DNA of 64,000 nt from Niabella sp. (GTDB lineage Bacteria; Bacteroidota; Bacteroidia; Chitinophagales; Chitinophagaceae), in the NCBI RefSeq assembly GCF_030150205.1, contig NZ_JASLGT010000011.1, positions 124,001 to 188,000 of the forward strand, given 5' to 3'. Below, piece after piece: positions 25,712-34,529 of this stretch. The stretch's first letter is position 1, and the number at the start of each line of letters is the position of its first letter. The notes beneath the pieces are model-generated. The model had not been told where the DNA came from and did no database searches. It saw nothing but the letters and a program-made list of their open reading frames with translations. A program made the position numbers and the translations under genes.

Positions 25712-26872
25712 ATGACCATTGGAGATTTGCAAAAAGAATTTGAAAAAATTTACCATAAGCCGGCGGCCCATATTTTCTTTTGTCCGGGCCGTGTAAACCT
25801 GATCGGAGAGCATATTGATTATAACGGCGGACAGGTAATGCCCTGTGCCATTTCTTTAGGTACTACCTTACTGATAGCTAAAAATGAGGACCGGAAATTC
25901 CGGTTTCATGCGCTGGATTTTCCGGAATCAACGGAGATCGCTTTCAGCCAGGATGGATACAGTAAGCAAGGACCGGAATGGTTTAACTATCCGCTGGGGG
26001 TGATCCATGAGTTTCAGCAAAAAGGGAAGGATATCTCCGGACTTGATTTCCTGTTCTCCGGTAACCTGCCCATAGGGTCCGGACTGTCTTCCAGTGCATC
26101 CATTGAGGTGTTGACCGCTTTTGCATTGAACGAAATGTTCGAAGGCGGACTTTCTAAAGTAGATCTGGCCGTGCTGGGGAAAAGTGTAGAAAACGATTTT
26201 ATGGGACTTAACAGCGGCATTATGGATCAGTTTGCCGTTGCAATGGGAAAAGAAGCCCATGCTGTTTTATTAAATACCGGCACGCTGGAATATGAATACC
26301 TGCCTTTTGAGATTGGCGATTATGTACTGGCCATCATCAATAGCAACAAGCCCCGGAAACTGGTAGAATCCAAATATAACGAGCGTTTTAGTGAATGCCG
26401 GGAAGCCTTAAAACGGTTCCAGGAAAAATTTCCGGTGCAGCATCTCGTAGAGATCAGTGTCGAAGACTTTGAACAGAACAAAGCGCTATTGAATGACCCG
26501 GTGCTGGAAAAACGGGCCCTGCATGTGATTGCAGAGAATGACCGGGTGAAAAAAGCGAAGGAGGCCCTAACCAGTGGTGATATTGAAACATTTGGAGCGC
26601 TGATGTATGCTTCGCATGACTCGCTGCAACAGTTATATGAAGTATCAGGGATAGAGCTGGATACTATTGTTGATTTTTGCAGAACCTACGAAGACTGTAT
26701 CGGTGCGCGGATGACGGGCGCCGGTTTTGGCGGATGTGCCATTGCCCTGATTAAACAGGAGTGCTTTGATGATTTTGCAGAAAAGGTTACAGCGGCCTAT
26801 GAAGAAAAGGTTGGCTACAAGCCGGGCGTATTCTCGTCGGTAATTGCAGAGGGCGTACATGCGTTAGTTTAA
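25712..26872 (+). CDS. galK: Galactokinase
   Basis: GalK phosphorylates galactose at C1 with ATP, the first committed step of the Leloir pathway. The 386-residue GHMP-kinase has the galactokinase signature GRVNLIGEHIDYNGG, the ATP-binding loop PIGSGLSSSAS and the C-terminal TGAGFGGCAIAL motif. No galT or galE is in the window. It ends in a perfect hairpin terminator that probably also ends the convergent GH88 gene. Confidence 0.97.
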   Translation: MTIGDLQKEFEKIYHKPAAHIFFCPGRVNLIGEHIDYNGGQVMPCAISLGTTLLIAKNEDRKFRFHALDFPESTEIAFSQDGYSKQGPEWFNYPLGVIHEFQQKGKDISGLDFLFSGNLPIGSGLSSSASIEVLTAFALNEMFEGGLSKVDLAVLGKSVENDFMGLNSGIMDQFAVAMGKEAHAVLLNTGTLEYEYLPFEIGDYVLAIINSNKPRKLVESKYNERFSECREALKRFQEKFPVQHLVEISVEDFEQNKALLNDPVLEKRALHVIAENDRVKKAKEALTSGDIETFGALMYASHDSLQQLYEVSGIELDTIVDFCRTYEDCIGARMTGAGFGGCAIALIKQECFDDFAEKVTAAYEEKVGYKPGVFSSVIAEGVHALV

Positions 26873-26887
26873 AAGTAATGAATCATA

Positions 26888-26925
26888 AAAAAGATCCCGG
26901 TTGCTTTGTAACCGGGATCTTTTTG
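26888..26925. terminator. Bidirectional terminator between galK and GH88 gene
   Basis: AAAGATCCCGGTT (26890-26902) and AACCGGGATCTTT (26910-26922) form a perfect 13-base stem with a 7-base loop, flanked by A and T runs on both sides, so it can work in both directions. Confidence 0.9.
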
Positions 26926-26990
26926 TAGGGTATGTTAATTTGATTCGGTCTGGTTTGGTTGTTATACAATGGCTGTACCCCGAAACAAGC

Positions 26991-28178
26991 CTACTTCAGC
27001 ACCCATTGTTTATACCGTTGCAGGGCTTCCATATAATAATAATCCGCATAAGACAAGGATACATTCACTTCCGATTTGCCCGGCAAATGTCCTACACTTT
27101 GGGTAAGGATAAAACCTTTGCTGCCGCCTGGCTGCGATTTATATATCGTAGACATCGACCGGATCATGGTGGTGGCGTCTGCGATATAAGTGGCCTTTTG
27201 CTTTTGGTTGCTGTATTGTGCCAGCTCCAGCAGGGCAGAAGCCATTACCGCTGCAGCTGATACATCCCTTAGCGCATTTGGAATATCCGGTGCATTAAAA
27301 TCCCAATAAGGTACTTTATCCTTTGGCAGGTTGGGATGATTCAGGATAAAGGCAGCGATCTTATGCGCATGTGCCAGGTATTCTGGTTTTTTGGTAAAAC
27401 GGTACATCATGGTATAGCCATAAAGTCCCCATGCCTGTCCGCGTGCCCATGCAGATTCATCAGTATATCCCTGGTGTGTTACTTTCTTTAAAACGGCCCC
27501 GGTAGCGGTATCATAGTCTACAGCATGATAGCTGCTGCCATCCGGACGAAAATGATTTTTAAGGGTAGTGTTGGCATGGTTTTCCGCAATATCAGCCAAT
27601 CGCTTGCTGCCGCCATTACGGGAAGCCCATTCCAGCATTTCGAGGTTCATCATATTATCGATGATCACAGGGGCATTAAATTTCTGGCTTTTATTCCAGG
27701 ACTGGATGGCCTTCATGCCCGGCTTATAACGTTTGGTAGCGGTTTCGGCAGCGGTGAGGATCACTTCTTTATAATGTGGGTCTTTTGTGATGACATAAGC
27801 ATTGCCAAAGCTGCAAAAGATCATAAAACCGATATCATGATTACCGGTATAATATTTCATCGGTTCTTCTAACACCAGCCGCTTTTTTGCTTCCGCCAGT
27901 ATCTGCGGGTCTTTGGTGGCCTTATAGATCAGCCACAAAGTGCCAGGATAAAAACCACTGGTCCACCAATCGATACCGGATGCTACCAGTTTGTCTTTAG
28001 CAGGATCGTAGTTCTGGGGCATCTTATCGGCCGGTGCGTTTTTCATCAGCAGTTTGTACTGGCTTGCGGCAAAGGCCTCATCCTTTTTGATCAGGGCCCG
28101 CATGTTCTTTTGGGCGCTTACGTTTAAAATGCAACACATAAGTGCGGCCGCAATTCCCAGTTTAAGAAAGCATTTCAT
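26991..28178 (-). CDS. Glycoside hydrolase family 88 (unsaturated glucuronyl hydrolase)
   Basis: GH88 enzymes remove the unsaturated uronic acid left at the non-reducing end after a polysaccharide lyase cut. The 395-residue protein has a signal peptide (MKCFLKLGIAAALMCCILNVSAQ), the IIDNMMNLEMLEWAS block with one catalytic aspartate and the DESAWARGQAWGLYGY motif with the second. A signal peptide implies a periplasmic location. It is divergent from the heparinase II/III-like gene 105 bases away, and the two would work in sequence: lyase first, hydrolase second. Assignment is firm; the natural glycan is unknown. Confidence 0.95.
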   Translation of the reverse strand: MKCFLKLGIAAALMCCILNVSAQKNMRALIKKDEAFAASQYKLLMKNAPADKMPQNYDPAKDKLVASGIDWWTSGFYPGTLWLIYKATKDPQILAEAKKRLVLEEPMKYYTGNHDIGFMIFCSFGNAYVITKDPHYKEVILTAAETATKRYKPGMKAIQSWNKSQKFNAPVIIDNMMNLEMLEWASRNGGSKRLADIAENHANTTLKNHFRPDGSSYHAVDYDTATGAVLKKVTHQGYTDESAWARGQAWGLYGYTMMYRFTKKPEYLAHAHKIAAFILNHPNLPKDKVPYWDFNAPDIPNALRDVSAAAVMASALLELAQYSNQKQKATYIADATTMIRSMSTIYKSQPGGSKGFILTQSVGHLPGKSEVNVSLSYADYYYMEALQRYKQWVLK

Positions 28179-28283
28179 TTACAGAAGTTTAAAAATTAAA
28201 AGATCAACGGGCAAAATAATAAAAAATAAAAGGTTCTGGTAATAATCCTGATACTTAAGTATTTTTAAACCAAAATCTGAATT

Positions 28284-30158
28284 ATGAAACCGATTGCGCA
28301 TTTACTTTTCAGCCTGCTGCTTTTACTGGCTACTCATGTTTTTTCGCAGGACCTGCTAACCGATGCAATCGCAAAAAATGCCCATCCGCGCTTATTGCTG
28401 GCAAGAGGAGAAGAAGCGCAGATAACAACAGCCATCCGGAATAATACAGATCTGAAACGGGTGCACGATCTGATCCTGGAAGCTTCCGACCGTATCTGCA
28501 TGGCCGCTCCGCTGGAGCACAAAAAAATAGGAAAGCGACTGCTTTCGGTTTCAAGAGAAGCGATCCGGAGAATCTTTTTTCTTTCATATGCCTGGCGCAT
28601 GACCGGAAATAAAAAGTACCTGGATGCAGCGGAACAGCAACTATTAACGATCAGTTCCTTTGCCGACTGGAACCCTACCCATTACCTGGATGTGGCGGAA
28701 ATGACCATGGCCGCGGCTATCGGGTACGACTGGTTATACAATGCGCTTTCCCCGGCTTCAAGAAAGACGGTCGAAAACGCGATCCTGGAGAAAGGGATCA
28801 GCACATCTTTCGATTCGAAATACAATTCCTGGCTTAAGGTGGAGAATAACTGGAACCAGGTTTGCAACGCCGGGCTGGCTTATGGAGCATTTGCTGTTTT
28901 TGAATCGGATCCGCAGCAATGCAGCAAGGTGATCTACCGTGCGGTTGAATCGATCACCATTCCGATGAAGCAATATGCACCGGACGGTGCTTACCCGGAG
29001 GGTTATGGCTACTGGAGTTATGGAACTACCTACAATGTTTTCTTTCTGGATGCCCTGGCACGACTGACCGGAGGCGAAGGGCTGAGTGCATTGCCGGGCT
29101 TCCTGAAAACCGCCGATTATTTCCAGCAGATGATCGCGCCCAGCGGACAACCGTTTAACTATGCGGATTCGGGCCCCGGTGCCGAATCCAACGGCGCCAT
29201 GTTCTGGTTTGCAAAAAAGCTAAACCGGCCCTCGCTGGCATGGAATGAACTGCAATTCCTGCACAGTGATAAAAACAGGCGGGCATTGGAAGGCGATCGT
29301 TTTTTGCCAACGCTCCTGGTATGGGGTAAACAACTGGCAGAAGCGGGTGTTACACCACCGGAAAAAATGTTCTGGGAAGGACGTGGTGCCAGTCCGGTAG
29401 CAATGATGCGTACCAGCTGGACTAGTCCGGATGCGCTTTTTATGGGTTTTAAAGCCGGATCTCCTTTTGTGAACCACGCCCACATGGATGAAGGGGCTTT
29501 CGTTTTTGAGGCGGAAGGTATTCGCTGGGGGATGGATTTCGGCATGCAGAATTACGAATCGCTGGAATCAAAAGGCCTGAACATCTGGTTACGTACACAA
29601 AATTCCCAACGCTGGACCGTTTTCCGTTATACCAATTATGCACATAATACGCTTACGTTTGACGATAGCTTACAGCGTATGGAAGGCGTAACGGCTATTA
29701 CGCGATATGGTGACCGGCCGGAATTTAGTTTCGCCCAATCGGATTTGACGCCCGTGTATAGGGGACAGGTGAAACAAGCCATAAGGGGTGTGGCCCTGAA
29801 GGATAAGGCCTATGGATTGATACAGGATGAGATTGAAACCGGCGATCATCCCGTAACGATGCAATGGCGTATGCTCACTGCTGCAAATGTGGAAATAAAA
29901 TCGTCCAATGAAGTCCTGTTGAAAAAGGATGGCAAAACCTTACGGATGCAGATCCTTGCAGGTCAGCCGGTGACGGTGAAAACATGGAGTACGGCGCCCA
30001 CGAATGACTACGACGCGCCCAATCCCGGAACCGTGTTGGTGGGTTTTGAAACAAAACTGCCGGCGGCCAGTAGCAAACGCTTTGTTGTGCGGTTGGTGCC
30101 GGAAAAGAATGCATCGAAAGTGGATGGGAAGATTATTCCGCTTAAGGATTGGAAATAG
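28284..30158 (+). CDS. Heparinase II/III-family polysaccharide lyase
   Basis: The 624-residue secreted protein (signal peptide MKPIAHLLFSLLLLLATHVFSQ) has an N-terminal alpha/alpha-toroid (about 30-370, with ENNWNQVCNAGLAYGA and GYGYWSYGTTYNVFF). A C-terminal beta-sandwich heparinase II/III domain (about 380-620) contains FVNHAHMDEGAFVFEAEG and IRWGMDFGMQNYESLE. These enzymes cleave uronate-containing chains by beta-elimination; H-x-H-x-D in the sandwich fits the metal or catalytic site. Family-level assignment is good, but heparin, ulvan or another substrate cannot be decided by eye. The divergent GH88 gene supports a role in uronate-polymer breakdown. Confidence 0.9.
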   Translation: MKPIAHLLFSLLLLLATHVFSQDLLTDAIAKNAHPRLLLARGEEAQITTAIRNNTDLKRVHDLILEASDRICMAAPLEHKKIGKRLLSVSREAIRRIFFLSYAWRMTGNKKYLDAAEQQLLTISSFADWNPTHYLDVAEMTMAAAIGYDWLYNALSPASRKTVENAILEKGISTSFDSKYNSWLKVENNWNQVCNAGLAYGAFAVFESDPQQCSKVIYRAVESITIPMKQYAPDGAYPEGYGYWSYGTTYNVFFLDALARLTGGEGLSALPGFLKTADYFQQMIAPSGQPFNYADSGPGAESNGAMFWFAKKLNRPSLAWNELQFLHSDKNRRALEGDRFLPTLLVWGKQLAEAGVTPPEKMFWEGRGASPVAMMRTSWTSPDALFMGFKAGSPFVNHAHMDEGAFVFEAEGIRWGMDFGMQNYESLESKGLNIWLRTQNSQRWTVFRYTNYAHNTLTFDDSLQRMEGVTAITRYGDRPEFSFAQSDLTPVYRGQVKQAIRGVALKDKAYGLIQDEIETGDHPVTMQWRMLTAANVEIKSSNEVLLKKDGKTLRMQILAGQPVTVKTWSTAPTNDYDAPNPGTVLVGFETKLPAASSKRFVVRLVPEKNASKVDGKIIPLKDWK

Positions 30159-30216
30159 AATTTATATTCTTGCATTTAGCTGTTTTTGAATAATGAATAT
30201 ATAAAACCTCCTGCTC

Positions 30217-31062
30217 ATGACAAATACAGGAATCATTGGCCTCCTGCTGATCCTGCTGAACCTTCTTTTTTCTTACAAAGGGTTTACCAACCAGGTCTTC
30301 TTCAATACCTATCAGTTTGAGGTTGATAAAATATTGGTGAATAAGGAATACAAGCGCCTGGTTACATCCGGGTTCCTGCATATTGGCTGGCTGCACCTCA
30401 TCTTTAACATGATCAGTCTGTATGCTTTTAGCGGGATGATCGAATACAACCTGGGTGAGCTGCAATTTTTGATCATTTATTTTTCCGGATTGATCGGTGG
30501 TGGATTGCTTTCCCTTTTGATCCACCGCCATCATGGCGACTATAGTGCTGTAGGCGCTTCCGGAGCTGTTTGCGGAATCATTTTTGCATCGATCGCTCTT
30601 TTTCCTGGTATGGGAGTCGGTTTTTTTGGACTTCCGTTTTCCATTCCCGGTTGGCTGTACGGAATTTTATATGTACTGTTCTCTATTTATGGAATCCGGT
30701 CCGGAAGAAACAATGTAGGACATGATGCGCACCTGGGCGGTGCCCTGGTGGGTATGCTTGTAGCGTTGACAATGGAACCGGCTGCATGGATTCAAAACTA
30801 TACCACTATTCTGATCATTATAATTCCCGTGGTGGTGTTTATCTGGATGATCATTAAACAGCCGCATATGTTGGTCATTGACAACCTCTGGTTTAAAACA
30901 CACTACAGAAATTACTCTATCGACGACCGGTACAATGCAGAAAAAAATAATGCGCAGAAGGAGATCGATCGCATCCTCGATAAGATTCATAAACACGGGA
31001 TGGACAGCTTGAGCAGGAGTGAGCTGGAAAAATTGAAACAACATTCAGAAAACATGCGTTAG
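30217..31062 (+). CDS. Rhomboid-family intramembrane serine protease
   Basis: Rhomboids cleave transmembrane proteins inside the membrane. The 281-residue protein has six or more transmembrane segments, an HLIFNM motif in the second helix, the catalytic serine S115 in GASGAV and the catalytic histidine H172 in HDAHLGGALVG. A cytosolic tail (about 225-281) ends in the NAQKEIDRILDKIHKHGMDS-type segment found at the C-terminus of many Bacteroidota rhomboids. Active-site residues are intact, so it should be functional; its substrate is unknown. Confidence 0.95.
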   Translation: MTNTGIIGLLLILLNLLFSYKGFTNQVFFNTYQFEVDKILVNKEYKRLVTSGFLHIGWLHLIFNMISLYAFSGMIEYNLGELQFLIIYFSGLIGGGLLSLLIHRHHGDYSAVGASGAVCGIIFASIALFPGMGVGFFGLPFSIPGWLYGILYVLFSIYGIRSGRNNVGHDAHLGGALVGMLVALTMEPAAWIQNYTTILIIIIPVVVFIWMIIKQPHMLVIDNLWFKTHYRNYSIDDRYNAEKNNAQKEIDRILDKIHKHGMDSLSRSELEKLKQHSENMR

Positions 31063-31202
31063 GAGCAACCCATTCAAACGTTTAATAATCCTGTGTAGGA
31101 TAATAATAATGGCCGGTGACGGCGATGGATACCTTATACTGCATGGATCAGCAAGAAGCGAAGTCTGCATGATCGTGCAGTTATCGCTCTTAAAATTATG
31201 CT

Positions 31203-31210
31203 TACATTTG
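31203..31210 (+). promoter_or_regulatory. -7 promoter box of the ANT(6)-like gene
   Basis: TACATTTG matches TAnnTTTG and lies 16 bases before the ATG at 31227. A good upstream TTTG element is not evident. Confidence 0.45.
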
Positions 31211-31226
31211 AATAAACCATAATGCT

Positions 31227-32135
31227 ATGATAAGCAGGAGCGAAGTTGAAATGATGGAATTAATCATGGAGGTAGCAAAGGATTCCCGCATATTGGCGGT
31301 GTTGCAGGATGGATCGCGCTCCAATCCGAATGTAACGCCGGATATTTTCCAGGACTTTGACATTATTTACGTGGTTAATGAGTTGCCCTCTTTTTTACAG
31401 GATCATAGCTGGGTGGCTGTATTTGGCGACCCAATGATTATGCAGTTGCCGGAAGCTATGGAATTGTATCCGCCCACCCCGGAACTGGAAGGCGCTTTTT
31501 CATACCTGTTGCAGTTTAAAGATGGTAACCGCATCGATCTTACAATGGTGCCACTGGAGCGATTAGAACAATTTACGAATGACAGTCTTTGTAAGGTGCT
31601 GTGGGATAAAGCCGGGATCTTCGATGGCAAGCCATTGCCGCCCGCCAGTGATGCCAGTTATATGGTACAAAGACCTTCGGAACGCTCATTCACCGATTGC
31701 TGCAATGAGTTCTGGTATACCAATGCGGGTTTAGCCAAGGGCTTGTGGAGAGCGGAGGTAGTACTGGCGCAGGAGCTCATTAACCTGGTGATCCGCGGGG
31801 CATTGTTTCAAATGATCGATTGGTATATTGGTTGTTGCAATGACTTTAAGGTAAACACTGGTAAATTCGGGAAGTATTACCAGCACTATCTTGCGCCGGA
31901 AATGTATCAAAAACTGCTGGCTACGTATCCTGTTGCAGACCTGCAACAGATATGGCAATCGGTATACATGATGCAGGACCTTTTCAGGAACGCAGCCGGG
32001 TTCATTGCAACAAAGCTGGGGTATGCCTACCCGGCAGACTGGGATAAAAATGTAACGGCTTATTTGCAGCATGTACAGCAGTTGCCAAGGGATGCAGCTG
32101 GGATTTATGGCAGGGAAGGGTTTTCTGCAGATTGA
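31227..32135 (+). CDS. Aminoglycoside 6-adenylyltransferase-like protein, ANT(6)
   Basis: The 302-residue protein matches streptomycin 6-adenylyltransferases (AadK/ANT(6)). It has the nucleotidyltransferase signature LQDGSRSNPNV followed by DIFQDFDIIYVV (D43 and D45 as metal ligands), then WVAVFGDPMIMQLPE, FKDGNRIDLTM, and the C-terminal helical domain with FWYTNAGLAKGLWR. The enzyme would adenylate streptomycin with ATP. It has its own promoter and no mobile-element context of its own, so it may be an intrinsic housekeeping copy; many environmental genomes carry such homologues without proven resistance. Confidence 0.88.
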   Translation: MISRSEVEMMELIMEVAKDSRILAVLQDGSRSNPNVTPDIFQDFDIIYVVNELPSFLQDHSWVAVFGDPMIMQLPEAMELYPPTPELEGAFSYLLQFKDGNRIDLTMVPLERLEQFTNDSLCKVLWDKAGIFDGKPLPPASDASYMVQRPSERSFTDCCNEFWYTNAGLAKGLWRAEVVLAQELINLVIRGALFQMIDWYIGCCNDFKVNTGKFGKYYQHYLAPEMYQKLLATYPVADLQQIWQSVYMMQDLFRNAAGFIATKLGYAYPADWDKNVTAYLQHVQQLPRDAAGIYGREGFSAD

Positions 32136-32356
32136 TGCCGATGGTTTTTTTACAGGCCAACAGTCCTTCCGTCTGTGCGATCTGCGGCTATATTTCCTGC
32201 CGATTATTTTACGCCTGATCGCACAGCTGTTTATCGTTCTGTTTCATTCATAGCGGTAATTTACCCGGCGAATTTTTGTTTCTTCTTTTAGCGAAATTGG
32301 TCGTCAACCCACGAATTTGCGGCAAATAAAAATCAGCTTTAAGTCGCAAAGCCGGT

Positions 32357-32384
32357 CGCTCCGGTGTTGGTGGGGCCCGGAGCG
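32357..32384. terminator. Hairpin between ANT(6) and arr genes
   Basis: CGCTCCGG (32357-32364) and CCGGAGCG (32377-32384) form a perfect stem between the two convergent genes. There is a short T-rich stretch after it on the plus strand, so it may end transcription of either gene. Confidence 0.5.
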
Positions 32385-32387
32385 TCT

Positions 32388-33131
32388 TTAATTAATAATG
32401 GCGCCTTTATTATTCGTCAACTTTTCCTTCCATTGGCGTAGCTGCTCCGGTGTAAGCCGTTCCCAATCGGTTACCTCTCCAACAATCTTCAGTGGCGCCG
32501 TGCTGCGATATGAACGCGTAGGATTACCCGGAAATTTTTTGTCGGTTACATTGGGATCATTTTCGAAGTTGCCCGTAGGTTCCACGATATACACCCGCTC
32601 GCGTCCGTCGCCTTTAGCCAGCGCAGCGGCCAGTCCCGCGCCATTGACCAGGGCCGTAAAGTAAATATGATTCATGACCACATCGCTCTGGTAATTCGAT
32701 AGGCCGCCCGCTATAAGCAAATCGCCCTGCTGCAGGCTGGCCCGGGTACCGTGATAAAAAGGTCCCTTGTCCGGCAGTTGTTCGTTGGCTGATACGGCCA
32801 GCTCGCTGTATTTCCTCTCGTTGTCCGCATCGCCCAGGACTGCATAGCATTGCGCCATATTGGTGTACAACGACGGCAGTGCGCTCCTGACGGCATCGCT
32901 GTTAACGCTTAGTCCGTGCTGCAAAGCGGTGCGCAGCCAGGTTAATTTGTCTCTGGCATCCTGTTGACGCCGGGCCACAAAGTGTGCGGCAATAAATTTT
33001 TCAAAATCATTGCCGGCTTCATTCCAGGCCTGCAGGAATACTGTTGACGCTGCTTCAGGCTGACCTTTTTCTACCAGCTCCATGCCCTGCATGCAGCGTT
33101 GTATAACGGGGTTGTTGGGGTTAAATTCCAT
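32388..33131 (-). CDS. arr: TPR-Arr fusion, NAD+-dependent rifampin ADP-ribosyltransferase
   Basis: The 247-residue protein has two parts. Residues 119-247 match Arr, which inactivates rifamycins by ADP-ribosylation; all three catalytic positions are present with the family spacing: H127 (YHGTR), Y157 (HIYFTA) and D192 (ENDPNVTDKKFPGNPTRSYRS). Residues 1-118 are helical and TPR-like (for example LYTNMAQCYAVLGDADNERKY) and are absent from the ~140-residue classical Arr. The gene starts four bases after the stop of the marR gene, so the two form an operon behind a visible operator. The N-terminal domain might bind a partner protein. Confidence 0.87.
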   Translation of the reverse strand: MEFNPNNPVIQRCMQGMELVEKGQPEAASTVFLQAWNEAGNDFEKFIAAHFVARRQQDARDKLTWLRTALQHGLSVNSDAVRSALPSLYTNMAQCYAVLGDADNERKYSELAVSANEQLPDKGPFYHGTRASLQQGDLLIAGGLSNYQSDVVMNHIYFTALVNGAGLAAALAKGDGRERVYIVEPTGNFENDPNVTDKKFPGNPTRSYRSTAPLKIVGEVTDWERLTPEQLRQWKEKLTNNKGAIIN

Positions 33132-33135
33132 TCGA

Positions 33136-33588
33136 TTATTTTTGATTGAGTTGATCTATTTTATGCTGCATCATGTCTAGCGCCTTTGAAAAATAGGTTT
33201 CCAGGATCTTTAATCCGGAAGCGGAAAAGGAGGCAAAAAGCCGGTCGGTATCATCCTGGAAATCCTGGTACAGCGGCTGCAGCAAGGCCCGTATTTTATC
33301 GGCGTTGGGAACAATGATGATCTTGCGCCTGTCGGTCTTGTCGGGTTGCCGCTTTAGCAGCTTTTTCTTTTCAAACCGGTCTGCCAGGCCGGTTACTGCG
33401 CCGGTGGTGAGACCGGTAATATCGGCCAGCTCGCCAGCCGTCATAGAACCCTTCCGGAGCAGGAAGCCCAGGTATTTGTGGTCGGTGCCCGACAGGCCGG
33501 CCTTGCGTCCTACGGCTTCGTGCATCTGGATGGAAGTGTAGGCGTATTGCTGGCTGAGCTTTCTTAGCTGGAGAATCTTGTCCGTCAT
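33136..33588 (-). CDS. MarR-family transcriptional regulator
   Basis: This 150-residue winged-helix protein shows the MarR order: dimerisation helices, a helix-turn-helix (MTAGELADITGLTTGAVTGL) and the wing with LLKRQPDKTDRRKIII, the DxRxxxI motif of the family. It is the first gene of the marR-arr operon (4 bases between genes). A perfect 9-base inverted repeat lies 17 bases upstream of its start, which suggests autorepression relieved by a small molecule. The ligand is unknown; rifamycin-type compounds are a reasonable guess from the neighbour. Confidence 0.93.
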   Translation of the reverse strand: MTDKILQLRKLSQQYAYTSIQMHEAVGRKAGLSGTDHKYLGFLLRKGSMTAGELADITGLTTGAVTGLADRFEKKKLLKRQPDKTDRRKIIIVPNADKIRALLQPLYQDFQDDTDRLFASFSASGLKILETYFSKALDMMQHKIDQLNQK

Positions 33589-33604
33589 ATTTATCTTCTT
33601 GACT

Positions 33605-33629
33605 AATTATCTTAGTTGTAAAGATAATT
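33605..33629. promoter_or_regulatory. Probable MarR operator
   Basis: AATTATCTT (33605-33613) and AAGATAATT (33621-33629) form a perfect 9-base inverted repeat with a 7-base spacer, upstream of the marR start at 33588. On the minus strand it includes TATCTTTA, close to a -7 box, so a bound regulator would block RNA polymerase. Confidence 0.7.
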
Positions 33630-33901
33630 GTTTTTCCGGAAGATGTATCAAAAAGAAATAAAGGGAGTAGCGCTAAAAGGAAGATATGATTAACGAGCAG
33701 GGAATTGTGCTGTTGTACCTGGTATGGACACCGGCTGCCGTAGAGAAGCGATGCGTTTAGACCTGAACTGGATTATTTAGGCGGTCTGGGGCCCATATAA
33801 TACCGGTTATCCGTTTGTAGTTCTTCGCCATTGGTCATACCCCCTTGCCAGCAAATGAATTATGTTGCTTATTCCGCGTATCCGCTGCTGCACATATATA
33901 T

Positions 33902-34340
33902 AAATATGATGGTTGATGTAACAACCGGGGTGTACCTACGGCACACGGTTGAACGAAACGGAACCGTTTCTAAAAAGGTATGGCCCCTATGGGGCCGGTC
34001 GCTTGGCGGTTAGCTTATACATTAGATAGGGTTTGTGATGTAATAATCGAGGCTACCTATAGCACGCCGCTAAGCGAAGCGAAATTATTTCTAAGCGGTA
34101 TGGCCTCTATGGGGCCGGTTGCCTGGCGGTTAGCTTATACATTCAATAGGGTTCGTGATGTAATAATCGGGGCTAGCTATAGCAGGTCGCTGAGCGAAAC
34201 GAAATTATTTCTAAGGGGTATGGCCCCTATGGGGCCGGTTGCCTGGCGGTTAGCTTATACATTCAATAGGGTTCGTGATGTAATAATCGGGGCTAGCTAT
34301 AGCAGGTCGCTGAGCGAAGCGAAATGATTTCTAAAAGGTA
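33902..34340. repeat. Array of 120-bp tandem repeats
   Basis: Three near-identical units of exactly 120 bases begin at about 33979, 34099 and 34219; partial, diverged copies lie before (from about 33905) and after (to about 34340). Each unit contains the palindrome GGCCCCTATGGGGCC (or GCCTCTATGGGGCC), the segment GGCGGTTAGCTTATACATT, GTAATAATCG and a CGCTGAGCGAA-type hairpin. Because 120 is a multiple of three, one frame stays open for 115 codons, but it has no likely start signal or protein character. The array lies 200 bases from an IS200-like transposase. Confidence 0.85.
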
Positions 34341-34458
34341 TTCCTCTATGAAGTAAATGCCCTTATATGTCTTATCAAATATGCGTTACATATGTATCAT
34401 AAAGATGTCTGTTTTTTGAGAAAAGCGAATCGTTCCGATTTTCATCAATATTATTACC

Positions 34459-34473
34459 AGTGCCGTAGGCACT
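34459..34473. repeat. REP-like hairpin with GTA loop
   Basis: AGTGCC-GTA-GGCACT is a perfect 6-base stem with a GTA loop, 50 bases outside the 3' end of the transposase gene. Confidence 0.65.
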
Positions 34474-34511
34474 ATCCCTATTTAGAACCGTATGATATAA
34501 CATTGAGCAGT

Positions 34512-34524
34512 GCCGCGTAGCGGC
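34512..34524. repeat. REP-like hairpin with GTA loop, next to transposase gene
   Basis: GCCGC-GTA-GCGGC is a perfect 5-base stem with a GTA loop, five bases from the stop of the transposase gene. It could be a subterminal hairpin of the element. Confidence 0.65.
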
Positions 34525-34529
34525 TACCC

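Noticed and set aside
33980..34327. A 115-codon open frame over the 120-bp repeats that would give a 40-residue repeat protein
   Set aside because: It stays open only because the period is a multiple of three. It begins inside the repeat array, has no signal peptide or ribosome site, and the repeat changes do not favour silent positions.
33902..34340. CRISPR array
   Set aside because: Repeats are 120 bases long and contiguous, with no unique spacers, and there are no cas genes.
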